Source of the DNA: Pseudomonas typographi
GTDB lineage: Bacteria > Pseudomonadota > Gammaproteobacteria > Pseudomonadales > Pseudomonadaceae
Reading direction: 5' to 3'
Assembly: GCF_014694385.1 (NCBI RefSeq)
Contig: NZ_JAAOCA010000014.1
Coordinates: 62,001 to 126,000 of the forward strand
DNA length: 64,000 nucleotides
Shown piece by piece: positions 25,242 to 33,636 of this stretch. A program made the position numbers and the translations under genes. The first letter of the stretch is position 1; each line of letters opens with the position of its first letter. The notes below the pieces were generated by a model. That model ran no database searches, was not told where the DNA came from, and was given only the letters and a program-made list of their open reading frames with translations.

Positions 25242-25369
25242 TGATCAGGAACCAACCTGTTTCGGTCCTGGCGATGTTAAGTGTCGTACTGGCATTTTTC
25301 TTGATGTCAGCGCCCTCACCATGCGCCGGGTGGCAAACCTCCGGGCCTGCAGCGGCCACTCATGCGTGA
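25241..25369 (+). CDS. Possible 42-residue secreted or membrane peptide
   Basis: The ATG overlaps the LysR stop in a TGATG. The product starts MIRNQPVSVLAML and continues with a hydrophobic stretch (LSVVLAFFLMSA), like a signal peptide, then a short Cys- and Ala-containing tail. It could be a small peptide coupled to lysR, or the leader of a deleted gene at the island edge. No family is recognised. The 195 bp that follow (25370-25564) show nothing definite. Confidence 0.3.
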   Translation: MIRNQPVSVLAMLSVVLAFFLMSAPSPCAGWQTSGPAAATHA

Positions 25370-25564
25370 GATGGCCCATTACCGGGGCGAGTGGGTAAAC
25401 CTGGCGGCACCTAGCGATGCCCAGCGTCATGGGCGGTGTGTGTAAGAACCGCCATCGCCAAGCCCATCTCCCACTGCCCAACGACACCCACCCCCTGAAT
25501 GCATTACCATAGTGGCCCCCGGCCCCGCGAGGCGGCCCGGCGCCCATTCAGGAAACCCCAGCCC

Positions 25565-26524
25565 ATGGAACACCGTGAAGCGCTTATGGCGCTGCGCAAC
25601 TTTTTGGCCACCCAGATCCATGGCCAAGACAAGCTTATCGATCGTTTGCTGATCGTGCTGCTGGCCGACGGCCACATGCTCGTGGAGGGGGCCCCGGGCT
25701 TGGCCAAAACCCGCGCGATCAAGGAGCTTGCCGAGGGCGTCGAGGCGCAGTTCCACCGCATCCAATTCACCCCCGACCTGCTGCCGGCCGACATCACCGG
25801 CACCGAAATCTACCGCCCGGAAACCGGCAGTTTCGTGTTCCAGCAGGGGCCGATCTTCCACAATTTGGTGCTGGCCGACGAAATCAACCGCGCCCCGGCC
25901 AAGGTGCAGTCGGCGCTGCTCGAAGCCATGGCCGAGCGCCAGGTGAGCGTGGGCCGCAGCACCTATGACCTGTCGCCGCTGTTCCTGGTGATGGCCACGC
26001 AGAACCCGATCGAGCAGGAAGGCACGTACCCGCTGCCCGAAGCCCAACTCGACCGGTTTCTGATGCACGTGAAAATCGGTTTTCCCGAAGCGCACGTGGA
26101 GCGCAAAATTTTGCAGCAAGCCCGTGGCGAAGCACTGGGCGGCGAGGCCAAGCCAGAGCGGCGGGTTACGCAACAGGCGATCTTCGCCGCGAGGCGGGAG
26201 ATCCTCGGCCTGTACATGGCCGATGCGGTGGAGGAGTACCTGGTGCAGTTGGTGATGGCCACCCGCACCCCGGCGCGCTACGACGCGGAGTTGGCCGAGT
26301 GGCTGGCCTATGGCGCCAGCCCGCGCGGCTCGATTGCCCTGGACCGCTGTGCACGGGCCCATGCCTGGCTCGCCGGGCGCGATTTCGTCAGCCCCGAAGA
26401 CCTCCAGGCGATGATTTTCGATGTGTTGCGCCACCGGGTGATTCTCTCGTTCGAGGCCGAGGCCGCCGGGGTCGACCAAGACCGGGTGATCCAGCGCATC
26501 CTCGACGTCGTCGCGGTCGCCTGA
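25565..26524 (+). CDS. MoxR-family AAA+ ATPase
   Basis: 319-residue cytoplasmic chaperone-like ATPase. Walker A is VEGAPGLAKTRAIK near residue 42, Walker B is LADEINRAPAKVQSALLEAM, sensor 1 is VMATQNPIEQEGTYPLPEAQLDRF, and the arginine finger and sensor 2 lie further on (GASPRGSIAL). Start ATG 25565 matches homologues. It heads the MoxR-DUF58-DUF4381-VWA-VWA/TPR-BatD operon, where it is thought to assist assembly or metal loading of the VWA proteins at the inner membrane. Confidence 0.93.
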   Translation: MEHREALMALRNFLATQIHGQDKLIDRLLIVLLADGHMLVEGAPGLAKTRAIKELAEGVEAQFHRIQFTPDLLPADITGTEIYRPETGSFVFQQGPIFHNLVLADEINRAPAKVQSALLEAMAERQVSVGRSTYDLSPLFLVMATQNPIEQEGTYPLPEAQLDRFLMHVKIGFPEAHVERKILQQARGEALGGEAKPERRVTQQAIFAARREILGLYMADAVEEYLVQLVMATRTPARYDAELAEWLAYGASPRGSIALDRCARAHAWLAGRDFVSPEDLQAMIFDVLRHRVILSFEAEAAGVDQDRVIQRILDVVAVA

Positions 26525-26531
26525 GCGCGCC

Positions 26532-27473
26532 ATGGCCACGCACCAGCACCCGCCCGGCATCGGCGTGAGCCTGGCCGAGTTGATCGAGATGCGCTACCGC
26601 GTGCGTGAGGTGCAGTTGTTTTCCCGCCCCGGCCAACGCAGCCCGCTGGTGGGCCTGCACCACTCGCGGCTGCGCGGCCGCGGCGTGGACTTCGACCAGG
26701 TGCGGGTGTACCAGGCCGGCGACGACGTACGCAACATCGACTGGCGCGTGACCGCGCGCGCCCAAGAACCGCACACCAAGCTGTTCCACGAGGAGCGCGA
26801 ACGCCCGGTGTTCCTGCTAGTGGAGCAAAGCCGCCAGTTGTTCCTGGGCTCTACCGAGCGGTTCAAATCGGTACTGGCAGCCCAGGTCGCGGCACTGTTC
26901 GGCTGGGCCACGCTGGAACACAATGACCGCGTGGGCGGCCTGGTGTACGGCGACCGTGAGCATTACGAAATCAAACCGCGGCGCAGCAAGCAAAGCTTGC
27001 TGCAGTTGCTCAACCGTCTGGTGAAGGTCAACCAGTCACTCAATGCCGATACCCTGCCTGAACCCGGCACCCTTGGCGGCGCCCTGCGCCGTGCACGGGA
27101 GGTGCTGCGACCCGGTAGCCTGGCGGTGGTGCTGTGCGACGAGCGCGCGCTGGACCCCACCGCCGAGCAGCAGTTGAGCTTGCTGGCGCGGCACTGCGAC
27201 GTGCTGCTGCTGCCGATCAGCGACCCGCTGGACCACGCGTTGCCGGCGGCCGGGCTGCTGCGTTTCGCCCAGGGCGGGCGGCAGTTGGAGATCGATACCC
27301 AGCGCAGCAGCGTGCGCCAGGCCTATGCCGACCAAGCCACGGCGCGCCAGCAGCGCTGGCAGCGCCTGGCCAGCCAATTCGGCACCCTGATGATGCCGCT
27401 GTCGACCGAACGTGACCCGATCGACCAACTGTGCGACTACCTCAACCCGCAGCGCCCGGGCCCGGCGCCATGA
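26532..27473 (+). CDS. DUF58 domain protein
   Basis: 313-residue cytoplasmic protein. The DUF58 core is visible in GRGVDFDQVRVYQAGDDVRNIDWRVTAR-like segments near residues 55-80, then FLLVEQSRQLFLGS, a degenerate VWA-like metal site. It lies 7 bp downstream of the MoxR gene and overlaps the DUF4381 gene by 4 bp. DUF58 proteins accompany MoxR ATPases throughout bacteria. A precise activity is not established. Confidence 0.9.
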   Translation: MATHQHPPGIGVSLAELIEMRYRVREVQLFSRPGQRSPLVGLHHSRLRGRGVDFDQVRVYQAGDDVRNIDWRVTARAQEPHTKLFHEERERPVFLLVEQSRQLFLGSTERFKSVLAAQVAALFGWATLEHNDRVGGLVYGDREHYEIKPRRSKQSLLQLLNRLVKVNQSLNADTLPEPGTLGGALRRAREVLRPGSLAVVLCDERALDPTAEQQLSLLARHCDVLLLPISDPLDHALPAAGLLRFAQGGRQLEIDTQRSSVRQAYADQATARQQRWQRLASQFGTLMMPLSTERDPIDQLCDYLNPQRPGPAP

Positions 27474-27973
27474 CCAGCCCCCTGCAGCTCGAACCGCTGA
27501 TCACCCCGCCGGCCGTGGCGTGGTGGCCACCCGCGCCGGGCTGGTGGGCCCTGTTGCTGTTGGCGATCGCCGGCGCCTGCCTGGCGTGGCGCCACCGGCA
27601 TTGGCGGCCGGCACAGGCGCCGGTGGTAGAAGCCGAAGCGACCGAGCCGCAGGAAGACCCGTTGCGCACCGAGGCGCTGATCGAGCTGGCCATGCTGGAT
27701 CGGCCCTACGGCGGCGCCCCAGCTGGCGCCTGGTTGCAACAGCTCAACGCCTTGCTCAAGCGCCTGTGCCGCATTCACTACCCCGCCAGTAACAGCCATA
27801 TCCTCAATGGGCGGCAGTGGCTGGCGTTTCTCGACAATCGCTGCCCGGCGGCGGGGTTAACGCGCTGGATGGTCTTGGTCGAGGGGGTCTACAAACCCGA
27901 GTGCAAGCTCGACGATAAAGCCATCGACGGGCTTAACCAGTCTGTGGCCGTGTGGATACGCAAACATGTTTGA
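27470..27973 (+). CDS. DUF4381 domain membrane protein
   Basis: 167-residue inner-membrane protein with one helix (GWWALLLLAIAGACLAW) near residue 25 and a cytoplasmic domain containing LNALLKRLCRIHYP and LNGRQWLAFLD, typical of DUF4381 in MoxR/Bat operons. ATGA overlap with the DUF58 gene and an 8-bp overlap with the following VWA gene show tight translational coupling. Confidence 0.88.
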   Translation: MTSPLQLEPLITPPAVAWWPPAPGWWALLLLAIAGACLAWRHRHWRPAQAPVVEAEATEPQEDPLRTEALIELAMLDRPYGGAPAGAWLQQLNALLKRLCRIHYPASNSHILNGRQWLAFLDNRCPAAGLTRWMVLVEGVYKPECKLDDKAIDGLNQSVAVWIRKHV

Positions 27974-29024
27974 ATTCGCCTGGCCCTGGCTGTTTGCCGT
28001 GCTGCCACTGCCTTGGGTGTTGCGCGCGCTGTTGCCAGTGGCCGACAGCGGCGAGCCGGTGCTTAAGGTGGCCTTTATCGACGAGCTCGAACGCAGCAGC
28101 GGGCGGCAGGCCCGGCTTAACCTGCCGGGTTGGCGCCAGCAGTGGCCGCTGCTGCTGGTGTGGCTGTTGTTGCTACTGGCCGCGGCCCGGCCGCAGTGGC
28201 TTGGCGCACCGTTGCCGATCCCGGCCAGTGGCCGCGACCTGCTGGTGGCGGTCGATGTGTCTGGCTCCATGGACTACCCCGACATGCAATGGCAGGGTGA
28301 ACACATCAGCCGCTTGGCCATGGTCAAGCAATTGCTCGGTGATTTTCTCGAAGCCCGTGAGGGCGACCGCCTCGGGCTGATCCTGTTCGGCTCACGGCCC
28401 TACCTGCAAGCACCGCTGACCTTCGACCGGCATACGGTGCGCACCTGGTTGGATGAAGCGCACATTGGGGTGGCCGGTAACCACACCGCCATCGGCGACG
28501 CCATCGGCCTGGGCCTGAAACGCCTGGGCGACCGCCCGGCACAAAGCCGGGTGATGATCTTGGTCACCGACGGCGCTAACAACGGCGGCCTGGTACCCCC
28601 GGCCACCGCCGCGCGCTTGGCGGCGCAGCAACACGTGCGCATCTATACCATCGGCATTGGTGCCCCACCCGGCAGCGATGGCCAGTTGGGGCTGAACCCC
28701 AGCCAGGACCTGGACGAAGCCGCGCTGGGCGAGATTGCCACCCTCACCGGCGGGCGGTACTTCCGCGCCCACGATGGCGGCGAGTTGCAGGCGATCGGCA
28801 GCACCCTGGATCGCCTCGAACCGGTGCAGCAACAACCTACCCGCGCCCGCCCGGTGCGCGAGTTGTACCCCTGGCCGCTGGGCGTGGCGCTGCTGCTGAG
28901 CGCGCTGCTAACCGTGCGCCAACCCTTGCGCAGCCTGTGGCAGCGCAGCCTCGACCGTGCCAGCCAGCACCTGCCGGTGGTGCCACGCTGGCGTGAGCAA
29001 CTGAAGTGGCGGAGGCGCGGATGA
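27966..29024 (+). CDS. VWA domain membrane protein (BatA-like)
   Basis: 352-residue protein with helices at both ends (residues about 8-25 and 55-75, then near 300) and a VWA domain between. The MIDAS motif is intact: LLVAVDVSGSMDY, with a later Thr site in GNHTAIGDAIGLG and Asp in ILVTDGANNGG. BatA-type proteins sit in the inner membrane with the VWA domain outside. The gene overlaps its neighbours at both ends. Confidence 0.9.
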   Translation: MFEFAWPWLFAVLPLPWVLRALLPVADSGEPVLKVAFIDELERSSGRQARLNLPGWRQQWPLLLVWLLLLLAAARPQWLGAPLPIPASGRDLLVAVDVSGSMDYPDMQWQGEHISRLAMVKQLLGDFLEAREGDRLGLILFGSRPYLQAPLTFDRHTVRTWLDEAHIGVAGNHTAIGDAIGLGLKRLGDRPAQSRVMILVTDGANNGGLVPPATAARLAAQQHVRIYTIGIGAPPGSDGQLGLNPSQDLDEAALGEIATLTGGRYFRAHDGGELQAIGSTLDRLEPVQQQPTRARPVRELYPWPLGVALLLSALLTVRQPLRSLWQRSLDRASQHLPVVPRWREQLKWRRRG

Positions 29025-30766
29025 GCGAGGGGTGGCCACAGGGGTTGCGCCTGGGCTGGCTGTTGGCCGTGCCCCTGCTGCTGTGGCTGTTCGTAAGGCT
29101 GTGGCGGCGCCGCCAACGCACCGGCCGCTGGCAAGCATTGTTGCCAGCGGCATTCCATTCAGCACTGCTGGGTGCGGGTAATGGCCGCGGCGGGCGCTGG
29201 CCGTGGGTGCTGCTGGGGCTGGGCTGGGCGTTGGCCGTGCTGGCCCTGCTCGGCCCGGGCTGGCAACGCTTGGAAGCCTTCGAACAAAAGCCGGCGGACC
29301 CGCTGGTGGTAATGCTGCAATTGACCCCAGACATGCTCGCCGCCGATGTAGCGCCCAACCGCCTCGGCCAAGCCCGGCGCAAGCTGCTCGACCTGCTGCG
29401 CAGCCGTGGCGAGGCGCAAACGGCGCTTATCGTGTACGCCGGAAGCGCCCATGTGCTGGTGCCGCTGACCAACGACCTGGCCACGGCCGCCAACCTGCTC
29501 GACGCGCTGAAACCGTCGCTGATGCCAGTGCCCGGCCAGCGCGCCGACCTTGCCGTGCAAAAAGCGCTGGCCTTAATTGCCCAGGCCGGGCAAGGCCAGG
29601 GCCGCTTGCTGCTGATTGGCTCGGCACTGAGCACCACCGAGCGCGAAGGCATCGACCAGCAACTGGGCCGGCAAAGCCCGCCGTTGCTGATTATCGGGGT
29701 CGGCAGCCGCGATGGCGCACCGGTGACCCTGGAAAACGGTGAACTGCTCAAGGACGCCGAAGGCGCCATTATGTTACCGCGCCTGGATGCCAACACCCTC
29801 GAAGCGGTGGCCCGGCGCCACGGCGGCAGCTACCAGGGCGCCCGCCTCGATGACCAAGACCTACGCGCCTTGGGCCTGCTCGACGCACCGCGCGGGCCAC
29901 GCAGCGGTGCCCAGGCCCAGCGCCTGGATGCCTGGGCAGACCAAGGCTACTGGTTGCTGCTGCCCTTGCTGCTGATCGCGGCCCTGGGTGCGCGCCGTGG
30001 CTGGTTGCTGTGCCTGTTACCGCTGCTGCTGGCCAGCCCACGGCCTGCCATGGCCAGCGGCTGGGAAAACCTTTGGCTGCGCCCCGACCAACAAGGCCAG
30101 CGCCTGCTCGAAGCCCATCGCCCCGCCGAAGCGGCGCGGCACTTCACTGACCGCCGCTGGCTGGGTGTAGCGCTGTTCGAAGCAGGAGACTATCGCGCTG
30201 CGGCGCAGCGCTTCAGCCAGGGCGACAGCGCCAGCGACCACTACAACCGCGGCACCGCACTGGCCCGCGCGGGCGACCTGGCCGCCGCGCTGCAGGCCTA
30301 TGAGCAAGCGCTGCAGCGCCAGCCGGACCTCGCCCCGGCGCTGAAGAACCGCGACCTGGTGCAACACCTTCTGGCACAGCAAAAAGCCGCTGAGGCAGCC
30401 CAGGCCGCAGGCCCGGCCAAAGCTGCCAACGCCACGGCCGGCCCTACCGAAGGCGGCCAACTCGGCGCAGCAGCGCCCGCGCAAGGCACCCCAGGCACAC
30501 ACGCCGAGGCGCCCGCAGGCGCCTCGCAGCCCACGGCAGCAGTCGCCGACCCCAACATCCCCGGCGCCGCCACTGCCGGAGCACAGGGCGCCGGTGCGGC
30601 CGAAGGCAGCGAAGCCACTGCCGCCACCAACGGCGAACCGGACTCAGCGGCCGAGCAACAGCAATCATTGGAACAATGGCTGAGACAGATCCCCGACGAT
30701 CCGTCAGAATTACTGCGGCAAAAATTTTGGTACGAACAGCAACAACTGCAGGACACCCCCCCATGA
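29021..30766 (+). CDS. VWA-TPR membrane protein (BatB/BatC fusion type)
   Basis: 581-residue protein with N-terminal helices, a VWA domain (about 90-300), a further membrane segment (LLLPLLLIAALGARRGWLL) and a C-terminal TPR region (GDYRAAAQRFSQGDSASDHYNRGTAL-like, about 390-450) ending in a long Ala/Gly/Thr-rich linker and EQWLRQIPDDPSELLRQKF. The MIDAS first motif is degenerate: VVMLQLTPDML lacks the DxSxS residues, so metal binding is doubtful. ATGA overlap with the upstream gene. Confidence 0.88.
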   Translation: MSEGWPQGLRLGWLLAVPLLLWLFVRLWRRRQRTGRWQALLPAAFHSALLGAGNGRGGRWPWVLLGLGWALAVLALLGPGWQRLEAFEQKPADPLVVMLQLTPDMLAADVAPNRLGQARRKLLDLLRSRGEAQTALIVYAGSAHVLVPLTNDLATAANLLDALKPSLMPVPGQRADLAVQKALALIAQAGQGQGRLLLIGSALSTTEREGIDQQLGRQSPPLLIIGVGSRDGAPVTLENGELLKDAEGAIMLPRLDANTLEAVARRHGGSYQGARLDDQDLRALGLLDAPRGPRSGAQAQRLDAWADQGYWLLLPLLLIAALGARRGWLLCLLPLLLASPRPAMASGWENLWLRPDQQGQRLLEAHRPAEAARHFTDRRWLGVALFEAGDYRAAAQRFSQGDSASDHYNRGTALARAGDLAAALQAYEQALQRQPDLAPALKNRDLVQHLLAQQKAAEAAQAAGPAKAANATAGPTEGGQLGAAAPAQGTPGTHAEAPAGASQPTAAVADPNIPGAATAGAQGAGAAEGSEATAATNGEPDSAAEQQQSLEQWLRQIPDDPSELLRQKFWYEQQQLQDTPP

Positions 30767-32379
30767 CCCGGCCATGCGCCCTCGTTCTCTGCGCCCTGCT
30801 CGCCTGGCTGGCCCTGCCTACGTATGCCGCCGTGCTGCTGGCCAGCGTCGACCGCACGCGCCTGAACGAAGGCGAAACGTTCCAGCTCACCCTGGAAACC
30901 AACGATGTCACCCAATTCGGTAAGCCAGACCTCAGCCCCCTGGCCACCGACTTCGAAGTGCACGACACGCGCCAAATCAACCATTTGGCCACCCTCGCCG
31001 AAGACGGCCCCGGCACCACCCGCTGGGTCATCACCTTGCTGCCGCGCAGCCGTGGCACCCTGACCCTGCCGGCACTGACCCTGGGCGAGTTGCACAGCCA
31101 GCCGATCGTGGTCCAGGTGCTGCAGGCTGGCAGCGAGCCCCACGATAACCTGGCGCCGGTGTTCATCGACAGCCGCCTTGAGCCCAGCAGCGCTTACGTA
31201 CAGGCGCAGGTGGTACTCACCCTGCGGGTGTACCATTCCGTGGCGCTCTACGACGACGGCAGCCTGTCACCCCTGCGGGTGGACGACGCCCGGGTGGAGC
31301 AACTGGGCCCTGCGCGCACCTACGAAAAACTCATCAACGGCGTGCGCCATGGGGTGATCGAAACCCGTTACGCCCTTTACCCGCAACGCAGCGGCGATAT
31401 GCTGATCCCCCCGGTGGTGTTCACCGCCACCCCGGCGCAAACGGATGCCACCGGCAGCCCGCACCCCGGCGCCTTGGCCCGCGTGGCGTCGGCGCAGCTG
31501 ACGCTGAACGTGCGCCCGCGCCCGGCGCTGTACCCCGCCGACCAACCCTGGCTGCCCGCCCGCAGCCTGAGCCTGTCGGAAACGTGGAACCCCGACAGCG
31601 ACCAGGCACAGGTGGGCGATTCGCTGACCCGCACCTTGACCCTCAAGGCCGAGGGCCTTACCAGCGGCCAGTTGCCGCCGCTGCCGGTTACCGAGATCAC
31701 GGGCCTGCGCCATTACCCCGACCGACCCCAGTTGGGCAACCAGTACAGCGAGCGCGGCGTGGTGGGCAGCCGTACCGAACGCGAGGCGCTGGTGCCCTCG
31801 CAAGCCGGCAACTTGGAGTTGCCAGCACTGGAAGTGGTGTGGTGGAACACCTTCGAAGACCACCTGGAGCACACCCGCCTGCCCGCACGCACGTTACACG
31901 TGGCCGAGGCGGCCAATGTGCCGCCGGGGCCGGCGCCCGGTGCGCCGGCCGTGGCCAACCCGCCGCGGCTGTGGCCATGGCAAGTGGCGACCGGCATATC
32001 CCTGGCCTTGGCCGCGCTGGGCTTCACCCTGTGGTGGCGCGCACGCACCCGGCCGGCGGTAGCCAAGGCCGCGCCGGCGGGGCCTACGCCCCGCGAACTG
32101 CTTGAAGAGCTCAAGCGTGCGTGCCTGACCAATGAACCGCAAACCACCCGCCAAGCGCTCGATGCCTGGGCCCGCCAGCAACCCGAAACCCTGGCCGACA
32201 TGGCCGCCCGCTACGCGCCGTTGTCCGAGGCCTTGGACAAACTCAACGGCGCGTTGTACAGCGAAGCCGGCCGTTATTGGCAAGGTGCCGAACTGTGGCG
32301 CGCCATCGGCACCATCCCCGCCAGCGAGCGGGCCAGCCCACGCGGTGGCGACAGCCTGCCACCGCTGTACCCACAATAG
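30763..32379 (+). CDS. BatD family protein
   Basis: 538-residue protein with a cleaved signal peptide (ALVLCALLAWLALPTYA), a long beta-rich periplasmic BatD region beginning VDRTRLNEGETFQLTLETN, one membrane helix near residue 410 (VATGISLALAALGFTLWW) and a cytoplasmic tail. ATG 30763 overlaps the previous stop by 4 bp. It closes the MoxR/Bat operon. sbcD starts 15 bp further on. BatD is linked to envelope stress or aerotolerance in other bacteria, and its exact role in pseudomonads is unclear. Confidence 0.9.
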   Translation: MTRPCALVLCALLAWLALPTYAAVLLASVDRTRLNEGETFQLTLETNDVTQFGKPDLSPLATDFEVHDTRQINHLATLAEDGPGTTRWVITLLPRSRGTLTLPALTLGELHSQPIVVQVLQAGSEPHDNLAPVFIDSRLEPSSAYVQAQVVLTLRVYHSVALYDDGSLSPLRVDDARVEQLGPARTYEKLINGVRHGVIETRYALYPQRSGDMLIPPVVFTATPAQTDATGSPHPGALARVASAQLTLNVRPRPALYPADQPWLPARSLSLSETWNPDSDQAQVGDSLTRTLTLKAEGLTSGQLPPLPVTEITGLRHYPDRPQLGNQYSERGVVGSRTEREALVPSQAGNLELPALEVVWWNTFEDHLEHTRLPARTLHVAEAANVPPGPAPGAPAVANPPRLWPWQVATGISLALAALGFTLWWRARTRPAVAKAAPAGPTPRELLEELKRACLTNEPQTTRQALDAWARQQPETLADMAARYAPLSEALDKLNGALYSEAGRYWQGAELWRAIGTIPASERASPRGGDSLPPLYPQ

Positions 32380-32394
32380 TTTCCCGGACAGCCC

Positions 32395-33636
32395 ATGCGT
32401 TTGCTGCACACCTCCGATTGGCACTTGGGCCAATCGCTGCACGGCCAAGACCGTGACTACGAACACACCTGTTTTCTTAAATGGTTGCTCGGCCGCGTGG
32501 TGGCGCTGCGCCCTGACGCGCTGTTGGTGGCCGGCGACATCTTCGACACCGTGAACCCGCCACTGAAGGCCCAGGAGCGGCTGTACGAATTTATCGTGGC
32601 CGCCCACGAGCAATTGCCGAGCCTGACCATCGTGATGATCGCCGGCAACCACGACTCCGGCTCACGCATCGAACTGCCGGCACCGCTGATGCGGCGCTTG
32701 CGCGCTCACGCCTTGGGCCGGCTGCTGTGGCTGGACGACGGCGAACTTGACACCGAGCGGTTGCTGATACCGTTGCCAGGCAAGCGCGGCAAGGTGCTGG
32801 GCTGGTGCTTGGCGCTGCCGTTCTTGCGCCCCGCGGAGGTCACCGGCGGCGTGCTGGGCGACGACTACCTGAGCGGCATCGCCACGGTGCATGCGCGCCT
32901 GATCGCCGCCGCCAACGCCAAACGCAAGCGTGGCCAAGCCCTGGTCGCCATCAGCCACGCGCACATGGCCGGCGGCAGCGTGTCGCTGGATTCCGAACGC
33001 AGCCTGGTCATCGGCAGCGCCGAGGCCCTGCCAGCCAGCCTGTTCGACAGCAGCGTCGACTACGTTGCCCTTGGCCACCTGCACAAGCCGCAACGGGTCA
33101 ACGCAGACTTTCGTTTACGCTACAGCGGCTCGCCCATTCCGTTGTCGTTCTCCGAAGTCGACTACCCACACCAGGTGTTGCAGGTCGATTTCGACGACAA
33201 GGGCAAACTGGTCGACGTACACGCCCTGCGCGTGCCCCGCGCGGTGGAACTCAAGCGCGTGGGCCCGGCACCGTTGCCGCAGGTGCTGGCGCAACTGGCG
33301 GAGCTGCCCGCGCCGGGCTTGCTCGCCGAAGACGTGCACCTGCCATGGCTCGAAGTCCGGGTTAGCCTCGACCAGCCCCAACCCGACCTGCGCCAGCAGG
33401 TGGAAACCGCGCTGCTGGGCAAGGCCGCGCGGTTGGTGCGCATTGCGGCCGAATACCAGGGCGGCATCCGTGCCCAGGAAGCCGATGGGGCGTTGCTCGA
33501 ACTGGACCAAATGACCCCACAGGAACTGTTCGCCCGCGCCTGGCACGACCAGTACGGCAGCGAGGCCGATGAACAGGCACTGAACGATTTCGCCCTGCTG
33601 TTGCAGGAAGTGCAACTGGAGGACGACGACACATGA
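32395..33636 (+). CDS. sbcD: Exonuclease subunit SbcD
   Basis: 413-residue Mre11-like nuclease subunit. Phosphoesterase motifs are in order: HTSDWHLGQ at residue 4, VAGDIFDTVNPP, MIAGNHDSGSRI, AISHAHMAG and YVALGHLHKPQ. With SbcC it cleaves hairpins and processes DNA ends in an ATP- and Mn2+-dependent manner. Its stop overlaps the sbcC start by 4 bp. Confidence 0.96.
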   Translation: MRLLHTSDWHLGQSLHGQDRDYEHTCFLKWLLGRVVALRPDALLVAGDIFDTVNPPLKAQERLYEFIVAAHEQLPSLTIVMIAGNHDSGSRIELPAPLMRRLRAHALGRLLWLDDGELDTERLLIPLPGKRGKVLGWCLALPFLRPAEVTGGVLGDDYLSGIATVHARLIAAANAKRKRGQALVAISHAHMAGGSVSLDSERSLVIGSAEALPASLFDSSVDYVALGHLHKPQRVNADFRLRYSGSPIPLSFSEVDYPHQVLQVDFDDKGKLVDVHALRVPRAVELKRVGPAPLPQVLAQLAELPAPGLLAEDVHLPWLEVRVSLDQPQPDLRQQVETALLGKAARLVRIAAEYQGGIRAQEADGALLELDQMTPQELFARAWHDQYGSEADEQALNDFALLLQEVQLEDDDT

